64,000 nt of DNA, taken from positions 5,316,090 to 5,380,089 of the forward strand of contig CM040421.1 of NCBI GenBank assembly GCA_022702705.1, in the 5' to 3' direction. The notes beneath the pieces are model-generated. The model had not been told where the DNA came from and ran no database searches. It saw nothing but the letters and a program-made list of their open reading frames with translations. Position 1 is the stretch's first letter, and every line of letters begins with the position of its first letter. Below are positions 1 to 11,985 of the stretch, in pieces. The position numbers were made by a program, and so were the translations under genes. Source of the stretch: Papilionanthe hookeriana x Papilionanthe teres (lineage: Eukaryota; Streptophyta; Magnoliopsida; Asparagales; Orchidaceae).

Positions 1-76
1 ATAAACGAAACGTATACTTGCGTAGTATCCACATTATAAATCAAAATCATAAGCATATATATATCCAGCGGGATCA
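1..76 (+). mobile_element. 3' end of an Athila-like LTR, cut by the window start
   Basis: The segment carries the LTR-tail signature found at the other Athila-like LTRs here: ACGTATACTTGCG followed about 50 bp later by a TCA end. The same tail is seen near 11,905, 15,175, 24,985 and, on the minus strand, 5,935, 12,400 and 41,415. A primer-binding-site-like sequence follows directly. The upstream part of the LTR lies outside the window. Confidence 0.75.
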
Positions 77-100
77 AGTTTTTGGTGCCGTTGCCAATTT
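77..100 (+). other. Degenerate primer-binding site
   Basis: TTTTTGGTGCCGTTGCC follows the LTR end. It resembles the TGGCGCCGTTGCC-type primer-binding sites common next to Athila/Tat LTRs in plants (established knowledge), with one change in the GGCGCC core. This fixes the LTR boundary near 76 and shows that the following DNA was once the 5' end of an internal region. Confidence 0.65.
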
Positions 101-619
101 TCATATCATATTTGTAAATATAAATATCAGGTGGATCATGTAGCTGGAAGATTCATATCAGCAACTATGGGTTGCATCGTCCAAGATATCTTCATAGACC
201 CAAGTAGTAGGGGTTCAAGTTGTGTTCAGTGAACATTATTCATTAGACTCATTTAAGTTTTAATGTCTTTTTTTATATTTTTTAGGAGTTAAAATATTTA
301 AGTTGCTTGAGACTTACTAGCCTATTAGACTTTTTTATTTTGTATTTTTTGTGTAGAGATGATCCGATCAAGATTCCATGGTTCCGTCTTCCCGGGTCAT
401 CAGAAGTTTGCGAATTGATTAGTCATAAGTGAATGGAAGGTAGTTTGTTAGCAACCACGGGTTGCCTCTGCCAAAATTCCTTCTCAAACCAACTTGCATT
501 TTATGATTCAAGTATAAGTTTTAGTGGCTTTTAGCGTGGATTGTATGTCATTTCTTTTAGGTTTGTTTGTACTTTGGTCTAGATTGTCCCTGATTGAGGC
601 TAAGTGTGCTTTCGTTCTC

Positions 620-2720
620 GAACAAGAATTCAAAAACTCCATAACCTCCATTCACCTAAGACTAATTTGATTTTTAGATAGTTCAAGTTAAGTTGAACTA
701 ATCTAAGATGAGTCTCTAAGTAATCTGAGTTAACTTAAGTTAGGCTATTATTCCCTAGGATTATCTTCGAGCTTGTTTAGGTCAACCAAAGTTTAATAGG
801 ATGGACCCTAATTGGTTTAATTTAATCGGAGATCAAATTAGTCTTGCTTGGTTTATATTGGCTCGGGGTAAGCCAAGTTAAATCAAGTCAGGTTAATTTG
901 TGAACAAACCAGATTAAGCTGAACTGGTCTGAGGCAAACGCCCTGGGATGAATCAAGTTTAAGTTAAATTAAAGTTGAATGGAGTCTAAGTTAATTCAGT
1001 CTTGAATTTAATTTTAAGTCTAATTTGGATTTGACTTAAATCAATCCTTGATTAAAGTTGGTTTGAGACTTACGCTAAACTCGAAGTTGATTCTCAAGTA
1101 GGGTCAATCCGAGTTAATTCTGATTAACCCAAGTAACAGCTGACTTGGGGTTAACCCAAGTTAGCACGAGTTGACCTGGTGAGTTGAGTTAGTTTATCTA
1201 ACCCGAGTTAGGTTGGGTGACCCGAAAATTTCAGTTGATTTGAGTTAGATCGAGTTAGGTCCGGTTGACCTAGTGAATTGAGTTTATTTGGTTTATCTCG
1301 GGTTAGTTTGGGTAGACCCAGTGAAGTTTATTTAGGTTAACCTGAGTTAGGTCGGGTTGACCTGGTGCAGTTGATTTGTAGGTTGGGTTGACCCGATGGT
1401 TGAGTTGAATTGGGTGGGCCCGAGTTAAGTCAGATTGACCCGATGGAGTTGATTTGGGTTAACCTGAGTTAGGTCAGGTTGACCAGTTAAAGTTGATTTG
1501 GGTGAACCTACATTAGGTAGGGTCAACTTAGTGCAGTTAATTTAGGTTAACCCGAGTTGGGTCGGGTTCACCCAGTGGAGTTAATTAGGGTTAATCCGAG
1601 TTGGGTCGAGTTGACCAGATGAATGAAGTTTATTTGGGTTAACCCGAGTTGGGTCAGGTTGAATCAAAAGTTTAATTCAATTAGGTTAACTTGAGTTAGG
1701 TCAGGTTATCCCTGAATTTTAATTTGAATAGGGTTAACATGAGTTAGGTCAGGTTGACCCTAATAATCGATTGAATTAGATTAACCTGAGTTAGGTCGGG
1801 CTGACCCTGTGATGTTTATTTGGGTCTCAGTTAAATTAGACTTAAGAGAGCTTATGTTTGACTAAGTACAGTTATGCTTCTAGGTCTGGGTTGGGTGAGA
1901 CCTACAAAAAGTTCAAGTTAAACCAAGCCTAAGTTTAGTTAGACATAGGATGGTTCACATTTAAGTCGAATGTAGGTCAGACTTAAAGGATTGCTAATGT
2001 TTAGGTCTAAGTTAAGTTAGACCCAAGGTTGGTTCATATTTAGGTCTAATGTGGGTTAGGCCTAAAGAGGATTCAAGCTTGTCCAAGTTAGGTTAGACCT
2101 AGGGTTTGTGTTTAGTTTTATTTATAGTTTAGACCTAGGGTTTAGGTTAGGTCTAATGTGGGTTAGACCTAAGGGGTTTAGTTAAGGTCTAAGTTAAGTT
2201 AGACCTAGTGTTGATGTTTAGGTCTAATGTAGGTTAGACTTAAAAGGTTTTAGTTTATATTTAAGTTTCTAGGGTGGATGTTTAGGTCTAATGTAAATTA
2301 TACCTAAAAGGTTTTAGGGTTTATGTCTAATTTAGGTTAGACCTAAGAGGTTTAAATTACGTCTAATGTGGATTAGACCTAAAAGTTCTTAGGGTATATG
2401 TCTAATTTTAGTTAGACCTAAGAGACTTAAGGTTTAGGTTTAATTTGGGTTAGACCTAAAAGGTTCAGGGTTTAGGTCTAATTTGGGCTAGACCTAAAAG
2501 GTTTAGGGTTAGACTAGGTCTAATTTGGGCTAGACCTAGGGTTTAGATCTAATGTAGGTTAGATCAATAACAAACCAAAGTTGAATATGAGCTAGGTCAA
2601 ATCTGATTAGAGCTCAAACTTGACCTTAATTGGATTGGGTTTAATTGTGAGTGCACTCAAGTTAGGTCTAAGTTGGGTTTACCAAAACCCAAGCTCAGAT
2701 TGAGCTAACCCTTGGTTATT
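620..2720 (+). repeat. Degenerate tandem array with inverted-repeat units in X1
   Basis: Two sub-arrays are visible. From about 1,090 to 1,810 the unit alternates GGGTTAACC-like and GGTTGACC-like words and repeats roughly every 50-65 bp. From about 1,860 to 2,560 each unit pairs TTAGGTCTAA with TTAGACCTAA, which are reverse complements, about 6-10 bp apart, so each unit could fold into a short stem. Copies differ by scattered substitutions, which suggests an old array. The flanks of the array (620-1,090 and 2,560-2,720) carry weaker versions. Confidence 0.8.
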
Positions 2721-3339
2721 AAGGTTGGATTCAGGATGACCATGTTATTAAAACCTTTAAGACCTCTATTAGGTCAAGCTCCTAAGGTTGGAATAATGTT
2801 TGAAATTAAGTTTAGGGGACAACTTGGGACAAAGTGTAAATCTTTAATTATAGATTTTTATCCCTAGCTTCCTAATTTTCATTTGAGGATTTCTAAGGAC
2901 GGAAATTGTCATTTTAAGGTATAATATCACTACCATAAATTTTCCTATTAAATTTCAATTTAATTTTTAATTTTCTTATTTTTTATAATTATTTTTATTA
3001 TTTTAAATTTGATAGAAAATTAATTATTTTAATGTTAGAGAAGTTATATGACCCTGGAAAAATTAGTAAATGTTCACAAAGGTAGAGGGAAAATCACTAA
3101 AAATTTTCATATTTTTTAGAATTATATTTAATTTTACTCTATTGACTATTTAATTCATTTAAAATTAAATATAATTTAATTATTTTTAATTTTATTTTCA
3201 TTATTTTCCCCTTTGTTCACTGAGTTCAGATATATTTTTATTTTATTTTTAGGATTTTTATTTCTAGAGTTATGAAATTTTAAAGTTTTATTTAATTTTA
3301 TGGATTTTATTAAAAAGGAAAATTGGGATTTTTTTATTT

Positions 3340-3700
3340 ATCCGACTCGGCACCACATTAACCTCGATGTCGTCAAAAACCCACGTGACGTCTAGCGATT
3401 GGTCGCATTTAACACGCAAGCGCCACGTTTTCCTGCGATATGCTTCCCTTGTTCCACACGATTGTGTCGTCCCAACCCCATGTTATCGTTCATTTGTAAT
3501 ACATGGAAACGAAAAACATTGGTTCATCGTCCCCATGGGGCAAAGAACCGAGAACCATCCATGATCAAACCCTAATATCTTGCTTGATTCTCAACCAATT
3601 CACTTGGGCTTTGTTCTTATAACTCAACCTAGGTGAAACAGGCCTATCTATATGGCTCAATGAGCATGCATTGTTCATTTCTTTCATAAAAGACCAACTC
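3340..3700 (+). promoter_or_regulatory. GC-rich promoter-like block of X1
   Basis: A sudden GC-rich stretch in AT-rich DNA has counterparts at 29,440-29,840, 35,380-35,740 and, on the minus strand, 43,560-43,870 and 49,080-49,400. Shared features are a TGATACA/TAATACA word, a following TCATCGT or TCATCAT word, and about 100-150 bp further a TATA-like CCTATCTATATGG (near 3,643). A GC-rich upstream block plus TATA box would suit a retroelement promoter; this role is inferred. Confidence 0.5.
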
Positions 3701-3931
3701 GAGAGCAAAACTTAGAGATTATGATCAGTGCCTTGTCCCAAGAGGTGTGGCCTCGATTGGACTTGACACAGGCAATCACCTTGATGCCACGAAGCTTCTC
3801 TTTATCTCAATTCACACTGAAATTAGCCTTAGCTGTGGGCTAGACCAAATGTGGTCTTAGTTTGGTCTTGGAATAGGTTTGAGCTTACGAAAGAGCACAA
3901 TTTTGATTGGCGGGAGTGTCTTTAGTCTTGG

Positions 3932-5592
3932 GGAATTGATGCACCAAAAATATATACTGTTTTTGCTATATAATTTTACCCCTTTTTGGTGATATTGCAC
4001 TTTAAAGAAATGTATTTTTCATGATTTGTTGCAGTTATGATGATTTTAGGTGATTGGAGAGAAAATAAGCAAGAAGGAACGAATTTGGATCTAAAAGGAA
4101 CAAAATAGGAGAAAACAGCTTTTGGCACCGCCGACACCATTTTCCCGAGAGCCCCAGAATTAATTGTTGATGGAGCACCGTCGGCGCCCCTATCGGGCGT
4201 CACCGGCGCCCAATGTCGGTGCAATTTAAATTTGAAGAGTTTTGGTGACTTTTTGAAGGGATGCTTAAGGAAACACTTGGGAATTCGTTTCTAACATATA
4301 TGTAACTGTTTTTTGACAAAAAAAAGTGTAGGTTTAGGAGGTTTTGGTGAGGGAGAGAAGTGTGTGCGAGTGGAAGAGAGTTAGGGCTTGGAAGAGGAGT
4401 GTAGAAGTGAAGATTTGAGAGGGATTCTTCTCTAAGGATTGAAGGAGATGGAGTAAAGTGAGAGATTGCTTCTTCCTTTCCATTCTAAAGAGGGAATTGA
4501 GTGTTGCAAAGAAGAGATAAAATGATTCAAAGGAACTTCAAGGGCTTGCTTGGGGAAGAGAAAGAGATAAGTTGTATTTTATATTGTGGTTCGTATGAAT
4601 TTTCTTTTATATATAAAATCCATGTTTTATTGTGTCTTCTCTATGAATTATGAGTAGTCTCCTTTTTCTTTCTTCTTGCATAGAGATGTGATGATGTGGA
4701 TTTGAAGTGCTTTTCAAAGTATTGAAGAAATTGTGATGGTTTTTCATTTCAAAGTTAATTTACTTTTCGATCTGACCAATTGAATTGTTAAAATCTGTTG
4801 TTGTACATTTACTCCGAAAGGATTGAGTGTCCTACAACATTAATGAAGAATCCATTCAATGTCCATGGATAAATTGCATAGCTCATGGGAATTGAGTACA
4901 AATAAATAGAGAAATGTGTTCTGATGAGCTTCAAATTGGAGGTTTCAGGGTGGTAGGCTGAGATCCCCAATTTAGTCCTAAGATTTGTAACTAAACTCGA
5001 AGGTTAGCCTTCAGGTGAAGGGTGAGAGGGAGCTCCGTAGTGACAGCTGATCCTCCCAGCCTAGCCTTAGATTTAGTGACTGAACTTAGGATATGTCAAT
5101 GTTCTTTTCATGCTTGGAAGAGCGAGTACTCTTTTAAGGGTAAAGACACATTTATGCTCCTATTTGGCACAATACAATAAATAATCTTTCCATATCATTC
5201 ACACATCATATACTCATTGCAAGAGGAAGGACACTTTTCATATATATCAAAACTTTCAAATACAAAGCTTATTGTGTCTGTTAGTTAATTTTGTTTTAAA
5301 GATATTAGAAGTAATTGTGGTTTGCTTAACTGTTACTGTTTTTTGCATCTCTTTAGTAGAAGTAAACTTAAACTTTAATTGCGATTTGAGTATTGGATTT
5401 CAGTATTACGCTATATATTATAAGGAATGTGCCTTCATGTAGGATAGATAACCAGGACTCTATTAGAGCCCTGTATTACTTGATATGATACATATACTTG
5501 CGTTGAAGTTTGGACTTTACAAAAATCATTATAAATATATATAAATTTAGGTTCATAAGTTATTGCATAATACAAAGTCCGCGGTCAGGAAT
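3932..5592 (+). mobile_element. Solo LTR (+) with 5-bp target duplication GGAAT
   Basis: The LTR runs from TGATGCAC at 3,937 to GGTCA at 5,587 (1,651 bp, TG...CA). The 5-bp duplication GGAAT stands at 3,932-3,936 and 5,588-5,592. It contains the Athila-like LTR landmarks: a start block with CACTTTAAAG, a GC-rich block at 4,125-4,212 with CCGTCGGCGCC words, TATTTGGCACAATA near 5,163, and the tail with ATACTTGCGTT near 5,495. It interrupts X1. No internal region remains, so recombination between two LTRs probably removed the rest. Confidence 0.85.
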
Positions 5593-5844
5593 CTTGTGGG
5601 AGAGTTGGTTTTGAGTTTTGGGGAACTTGATGTCGGGGCCAAAATTGGTCCTAGTTTTCAGTGGGTAAATTAGGGTTTTGTAGTGGTGGGGAATTAAAAA
5701 CGGTAAGGATCAACTGCCTAGGTCAGGGGTAGCACATTTGCTGTTAGGAACAATACGGATAGGTGGCTTTATAGGACTTTGGTTGTGTCTTAATGCTCTT
5801 AGGTATGGGCTATTTACAGCCATGAGAGCTTCGGGGAGGGCATG
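5593..5844 (+). other. X1 DNA between the two solo LTRs
   Basis: About 250 bp of X1 sequence separates two LTR insertions of opposite orientation. It is GT-rich, like the corresponding post-TATA section in X2 (29,900-30,300) and X3 (35,800-36,200). No coding potential is seen. Confidence 0.5.
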
Positions 5845-7584
5845 GTTGTTGACCCACTCCACGCACTTAGCGTAATTTTAATTTTTGTAACAAGTACATA
5901 ATATATTCTTTTAATCGCAAAGTTACTCTTTAACGCAAGTATACGTATTGCTCAAGTAATACATGGCCCTAGTGGAGTTCTGGATATCAATCCCACAGGG
6001 AATATTTTAGAGTCTACGAACTAGGATTATAGAACCCAATTCAGAATCACAACTTGTAAATCAAAATTGCCTATCTATCACTAATATGCAATCGACAATA
6101 ATATGAAGTTTTAATAAACTAGTTCTACTAACAGGTAACTAATTCTACTAATAAAGCGAAGTTCAAATATATAAGCAAGAATCTTTCTTCTTTGTTAAGA
6201 AATTTAAGTGAATGGATAATTTGAATTAGTTTAAAATGGTGTTGTGCCAAATAGGAGCATACATATTCTTTACCCTTTGGTCCAGGCATAAAGAACATTG
6301 ACTAATCCTATGCTTGGTTACTAAATCTGCAGCTAGGCTGGGAGAATACCGGCTCTCACTTCGGAGCTCCCACGTTCCCCTCACCTGAGGGCTAACATCT
6401 ACACTTCAACACCCAAACAATAGGACCGAATTGAGGATTTTAGTCTGTCACTCTAAAATATCCAATTCTACGCCCGATGAATATTATTTTCCTATTTATT
6501 TGCACCCTACTTCCAAGGATTTTGATCTCCCTGAATCTCGGATGTAATCTTTACTATAGTTGTTAATCTCAACATATTTTAACTAATAAATTAGCCAGAT
6601 TGAAAGTAAATTAAGTTTTAAGTAATAGATTATCACAACTTCTTTTAAAATTTTCTTGACACACTAATTCAATTTACCATTTCACAAAAAATATCAAAAT
6701 AAGGAGAAAGACAGAAAAATTACTCAGAATTCATGGAAAGGATACGATAAAACTTAGATTTCATATATAAAAGCAAAGTTCTACAAACTAAAGTAAATAA
6801 ATACAACTTATCTTAAATTCCTTCTCAAGCAAACTCCTTGAAGTTCCTCTGAATCTCTTCCTTTCTTCACAGTACGCAGAATTCTCCTTCAAAACAGCAA
6901 CGAAGAAGAGATCTCTCACTTCCCTTCCACTCTTACAATCTCTCGAAGAATTCCTTTCAAATATCACTAATTTGAACTCACTGACTAACAATCTAAACTC
7001 TATATGGACTCATTAGACTCACACACTTAACTCTCTAATGGATTAGAATGACACGTAAGGGACATAAATGAACGCTAATGAACCCAATTGGACGCTAGTG
7101 GACCTTTTTTTCGGCCCCAAATTATTCCTTTTAAAGTAAATGAAGAGTCTCCAAGAGTTTTCCAAGTATCCCTTAAAAAATTATCCACATTTAATGCACC
7201 TCGTGAAAGAACCGTCGATCCCGTCCTCAGCGGCCTCGAGCTCACCGTCGATGACCTTCGAGAATACTTAGCCTTAGACCCCTTCTGAATAAGCCCCGCT
7301 GTCGGTGGCCTCGATCTCGCCGTCGGCGGGCTCCCTTGTAATATATTCTGAACTCTCGGTAAAAACACACCGTCGACGCCATCGACCTCATTGTCAGCAC
7401 CCTAGATCAAAATTTTCCTTTTTTCCTCCAAATTCGCTCCTTTTTGCATATTTTCGCTTCATTATCCATAAATCAACATACCTGCAGAAAAACACCAAAA
7501 TTACCCTTCTTTAAAGTGCAATATCATTAAAATAAATATAAAATAGACATGAAAATCTTAACATTTTTTGCTTGAGTCAGTTGT
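5845..7584 (-). mobile_element. Solo LTR (-) with 5-bp target duplication GTTGT
   Basis: The LTR spans 5,850 (TGAC) to 7,579 (GTCA), 1,730 bp, with GTTGT at 5,845-5,849 and 7,580-7,584. Read on the minus strand it has the same landmarks as the (+) solo LTR at 3,937: CACTTTAAAG near its start (7,511-7,520), a GC-rich block at about 7,200-7,390, TTTGGCACAAC near 6,245, and a tail with ATACTTGCGTT near 5,945. It belongs to the same LTR subtype as 3,937-5,587 and 12,277-14,005 (GTCGGC-type GC-rich block). Confidence 0.85.
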
Positions 7585-8660
7585 GCATGGGAAATTTCAG
7601 CCAGCTCGTTAGAGAATTTTCAGGGGGTTGGAAAACTTTTGGCAGTGGGGAAGGAGCATTGGTAAATTTTCATACCTTGGCCATGGTGGTGCTAACCGGA
7701 GTGAGGGAGGCATGGGGGAGTGCTCACAGTGATTGAGAGAGCTTTCATTGGGTGGCTAAGACCAACTTAGCCTAGTCTTAGCTCCCCAAAGCGTGGTTTA
7801 GCTCCTCCAAGGGTGGGACAAAGAAACTGCGCCAAGGTTCCATGTGGCTTCTCCATGGTAAGTAGTGCCAAGCTTGTCCTTTAGTTCTTGGACTTTGCTT
7901 GGTTTGTCTTTTGTGTCACCTACATGTCATGATGGGTTGTCCTTGTGTCATGGGTAACCAATGAAAAATGGGCCATGGGCTTGGGATTAGATTTTTAGGG
8001 TTTTGGACTTGACTTAATTGGGTTAGGTTTAGCCCAAAAGCTTGGGCCCTAAGGGAATTTAATAATCTTCCTAATTAATCAATTTGTTAATTAATTATAT
8101 GAATTACAGAGGTCGACTCTATGGTGCCAATTGGGTCCCTCACATGGTGTGATGTCATGACCATGTTGGGTAGGGTTTAATTAGATGACAATGTAGTCAA
8201 TTGGTCCAGATTTGAAAAAAATGAGGCTAGGCCCAATTGGTTTTGACCAATCATGGTGTCACCAAAATTTGGGGTCAAAAGAGTGTGATAGGGTTTAAAG
8301 TGGTTTTTAGGGATTATTGGGGTTGGGGAGGCCTTTAGTGAGGCTAGGGATCAATTTAGGTAGACCCTCTCCAAAACTAAATTTCATAGTTAAAGTGGCC
8401 CCTAGGGCCTATAGGAAGGCTCCTAGGGTTTAAGGTTTATATGGGTAACCCAGGGCATGTCTTTCCCATAGGGGTCAATTTGGGTTTATCACACAGCCTA
8501 AACCAACTAAACCAAGGGTTGAGGGCTTGGGTTTGCCCTGATGAGGCCCAAGAAAGCTCATCCCCTGTCCTAGAGGCTTTGTGCATGTGAGTAGGGTGAG
8601 TCATCACAATAGTGAGGTCAATAAGCCCTCGTTAAAGGAGGGGCATAAATGGAGTATAAC
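7585..8660 (+). mobile_element. 3' section of X1
   Basis: X1 resumes after the second solo LTR. It matches the 3' section of X2 (about 30,600-31,320) in order and wording: AATTAATTAATT stretches, a GACCTCTCGTGAGGCC-like or GAGGCTAGGGATCAA word (8,340; 31,150), CCTAGGGCTTATAGGAAGGC-like text and a final GTGAGGTCAA word (8,621; 31,321). No protein is encoded. Confidence 0.5.
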
Positions 8661-10239
8661 TATATTGTACGTTCCCTCCTATAAATGGTGAGATTATTTT
8701 GTGAATAAGATTTGATAGATAAGTTGTACTACTATTCACTCATATCTTTGTCTCTATCTCTCTCTCATTTCTTACACTTTATTTCTTGGGGTGCGATTCA
8801 TGCACAAAAACATGATTCAACATCCTAAAAGTAATGATGAGCATGGATCATGTCATAGAAAAAAGAGGAGTGTCACATGGAGAAGAAAAACTCATAGCAT
8901 ATAAACTGGTATTATGGAGTGCACAAAAGAGTTTACGAATGTTTAAAGACCATGCACCTTCCATTCAGAGCCTCTCGTGGTCAAAGAGAGTCACAAAACA
9001 CTCACATGCATACCTTGAAGAAAATATGGGTGTATGTTGGTTTACCCTCGCGGTGGTCCGGAGAGCCTTTTGACACTAAAAGTTTGAGATAAAACCTCCG
9101 AAATGTTCATCTCTATGTTTTGGGGTCTTATTTGGAGTTATACATGGCTTCTTGTGGTTTATGAGTCTATATAATCACCCACAACATGTGGTAATGTGCA
9201 AAATCAGTAACTTGGTGCAATCGCACCCAGAGGTTCCCACCTTAAATTTGCATTAATATTTGATATGAGATATATTTAGTAGTTATTTTAATTTTTTAAT
9301 ATTATATTTCAATCATAAATATTACCCCACACTTTATAGATAAAAAAAACCCTTCGCTAGAAGTTTCCCGCAAAAAACAAGTAGGGGTGTCAGGGGCAAG
9401 CTGACGCCTTATTGCCAGTCTCAGACACCTGAGCTCCTGTCCCAGTGCCTACGTGCCAGTCCATAACGCGTAGGCACTCAGAATAGTTCTAGAAGTCTCC
9501 AAATCGATAGCTCAGAAAGTAGGCGTCGCCCCCCCGCGAAATTTGGTGACATACCCGACGTCCCAAACATGTCGAAGGTATTGTCTTTTAGAGCCCAAAT
9601 GATTTTTTAACCCACATTAGGTTGGGGCTAATTTTGGAGGTCCAATAGAAGCTCTCTTTTTACTTCCAATCCAACCAAGGGCTAATGAATGAATGACATA
9701 TGTAAAAGCCACCTTATTTTAAGCATGGGAGGGAAATTTCCCTCCCTTTTTCATAGCTAACTTGGGGTTTAATTAGGGGATCCAAATTTTCGAAGGAGTT
9801 CATTTTCAGTTGTGGGAATAGCTTTTGAGATTTTTTGAGATTAAGAGAAAGGTATGGGAAAGCTTCTTCTTGCCCTTCTCTCCTCCACATCTTAGTCTTC
9901 CAAGCCTTCTCCTCTCCTCCACTTCATTCTCTTCCTAGAGATCCTTTCTCTTGACATCATACAAAGATGAGAACGTGAAGTGAGATTTTCAACCAAGGTC
10001 TTTTGGTTTTAAAACAAGAAGGAGCCACCATTTCCTTTACAAAAGGAAAGCTTGTCCCACACTTGGGTGAAGAATAAGGAGAGTTATTTCTCCTACGAAA
10101 GAGAGCTTTATCTTTGCTAATGAAATGTGTCTCCAGCCGCCATAAAGATGAAATGTCTAAACTTTGCATTTTATTTCTTCTTAGCCGGCCTCTAGATCTG
10201 CCTTGATATTGATCTAAGGACTTAGGCTATCTTGATAGA
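8661..10239. other. Unassigned repeat-like DNA between X1 and the next LTR
   Basis: No gene is supported. A CT-rich tract follows a CCTATAAATGG TATA-like word near 8,679. At 9,385-9,510 there is a GC-rich patch with GTGCCTACGTGCC and GCGTAGGCAC words plus a TTCTAGAA at 9,497-9,504, resembling the GC-rich block of the LTR at 10,240, so it may be a diverged LTR piece. A 20-bp perfect palindrome lies at 9,727-9,746. Short open frames (for example 8,834-9,073) have no recognisable content. Confidence 0.4.
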
Positions 10240-11985
10240 TGATCCAGTTTAAAAATACCCATTTTTATGCCTTATTTATGATTCAATTCTTAAGGATATT
10301 ATGCTTTAATGAAAGGTATTTTTATGTTTTTGGATGTAGGTGATAAAAAAAGAGTTCAAGAAGGAAAAAGGAGCAAAAGGAGCAAAAATGGAGCTAAAAG
10401 AGCAAAGTTGTCGAAATTGTAGGACTGACGCCAGAATCCGGCGCCTAAGCGCCAGTTCTATACAGCCGCAAACAAGATTTTTGATGACTTTGGGCAGTTA
10501 TTTTGACAGTGTTAAGCGGTTATTAGAGCTTCTAGAAGCCTAGAAGTTACTCCTAATATATAGGACATGTGATACGATGCATCTGGATGCAGGGAAATGG
10601 TTTTAATTGCGAAGAGATGCGACCTAAAGTGAAGAGGTGCGAAGACCTGGTCAAAGAGTTCAGCGCCTAGGCGCGACAGTTACCTTCTAGAAGATACATT
10701 GTGTTTGGAAGAATTTTGAAGAGGTGACCCTGCTCAAATTCAGAGCTCTATAAATAGGAGCCCATTCTACAGAGAAAATCGCACCCTATAGTCCCTTTCA
10801 CCCCTTCTAGCACCCTATAGTCCCTTTCACCCTTTCTAGCATCCTTTAGTCCCCAAGCACTATATAGCCATCCAATCATTTTAGGGAGCCACCTTCTTTA
10901 TTATTTAGTGAGTTTATTTTGAGTGTTAAGTGTGAGATTATTAGTGTTGTTGTTGTTGAAGTCTTTCATCATCGCATCGAGTCAGTAGGAGTCAGCAGAT
11001 CACTTGAAGGAACATTCCAGATAAGTATTTGTAATTTGGTTCAAAGTTTTATAAATATGTTTTCTGGTGTGAATTCAATGTGTTCTGAGTAGTTAGTTTT
11101 CTTTCTCCTTTCAACTATGAAAAGATAATAAAATAAATAAACTTTGATGGAGAATTTAACTTAAAATATTTATAAAAATTGTGATGATATTAATACCTGA
11201 TCTTAGTTTACTTTTAAACTGGCCATTTAAATTGTTAAAACCTGTTGAAGAATTCTGAGACCTATCCGGAGATGAGTTCTTAACTAGTAGATATCACATG
11301 AATCCTTAGGTAATCGCAGGCTATACGTGGGTTATTTAAGGTGAAGTGAAAATAAATAGGAAGATATGATTTATCGGGCGTAGAATTCATTAGTTTTTAG
11401 AGTGATGGACTAAATTGTAATAATTTGATTTATAGAAAGGGAACGGGTCACTGGTAGGCCGACCATAGCCATCCTTGGACATCTAGTAGTGTGAGCTTAG
11501 ATTAACCCATTCTACTAATAAATCATCCTGAACTGATCTATAGATTAGTCAATGTTCTTTATGCCTAACCCAAAGGGTAAAGAATAGGAATACTTTTATT
11601 TGGCACAATACCATAATCTAAATTCTCCACAAATGGTAATTATTCTAAAAATCTTGGATTAGTTGAAAAGGAGAAAGTTGTTTTATTTATACCAGCATTA
11701 ATATTTATTTTAGTGTTGCTTACTTACATTTAGTATAAATTTTCATTAAATCTAAAATCAAAACTTTAAAAAGAAATAAAAATAAAAATTATTTTTAATT
11801 TGAAAAATCTAAAAATATTACTTAATATTCTAAAAATATTCCCTGTGGGATCGATACCTAGGACTCCACTAGAGCCCTGTATTACTTGATACGATACGTA
11901 TACTTGCGTTCGAAATTGTGACTTCTACAAATTATAAAAATCTAAATATAAATTCATAAACTATTTCATAAGTAAAATCGCATCA
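10240..11985 (+). mobile_element. Athila-like LTR (+), 5' LTR of a much-deleted element
   Basis: The LTR starts with TGATCCAG at 10,240 and ends with GCATCA at 11,985 (1,746 bp). It closely resembles the LTR at 23,316-25,074: the same opening block, GGCGCCTAAGCGCC (about 10,439), two TTCTAGAA palindromes (10,530-10,537; 10,685-10,692), a TATAAATA box (10,749-10,756), and a tail with GATACGTATACTTGCG. A primer-site-like sequence follows, so this was a 5' LTR. No second copy of the 5 bp before it (ATAGA) was found at a fitting place. Confidence 0.8.
10685..10756 (+). promoter_or_regulatory. LTR promoter: TTCTAGAA plus TATA box
   Basis: CTCTATAAATAGG at 10,747-10,759 is a good plant TATA box. 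A TTCTAGAA palindrome, which contains the nTTCnnGAAn core of heat-shock elements, ends 57 bp upstream, and a GGCGCC-type palindrome lies just above that (about 10,660). The same order appears in the LTRs at 23,316 and 41,276. Promoter function is likely from position; heat response is speculation. Confidence 0.6.

Larger units (their letters stand above)
100..8660 (+). mobile_element. X family copy X1, non-coding, split by two solo LTRs
   Basis: X1 shares its order of blocks with X2 at 26,100-31,490: a start block with a GCAAC...GTTGC mini-hairpin (161-175, again 451-465), a degenerate tandem array (about 620-2,560), an AT-rich stretch (2,800-3,340), a GC-rich block followed by a TATA-like motif (3,340-3,700), and a 3' section ending near a GAGGTCAATA motif (about 8,625). 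Solo LTRs at 3,937-5,587 and 5,850-7,579 interrupt it. No reading frame in it looks like a real protein. Unlike X2 it lacks the roughly 1-kb start module and begins right after an Athila-like LTR and primer site, so either this part was deleted or X borrowed an Athila LTR. Family assignment is open. Confidence 0.55.

Noticed and set aside
3367..3564. 65-codon open frame
   Set aside because: It sits in the GC-rich promoter-like block of X1, and the equivalent block of other X copies does not keep the frame.
8834..9073. 79-codon open frame
   Set aside because: No motif, no recognisable start context and repeat-like surroundings.
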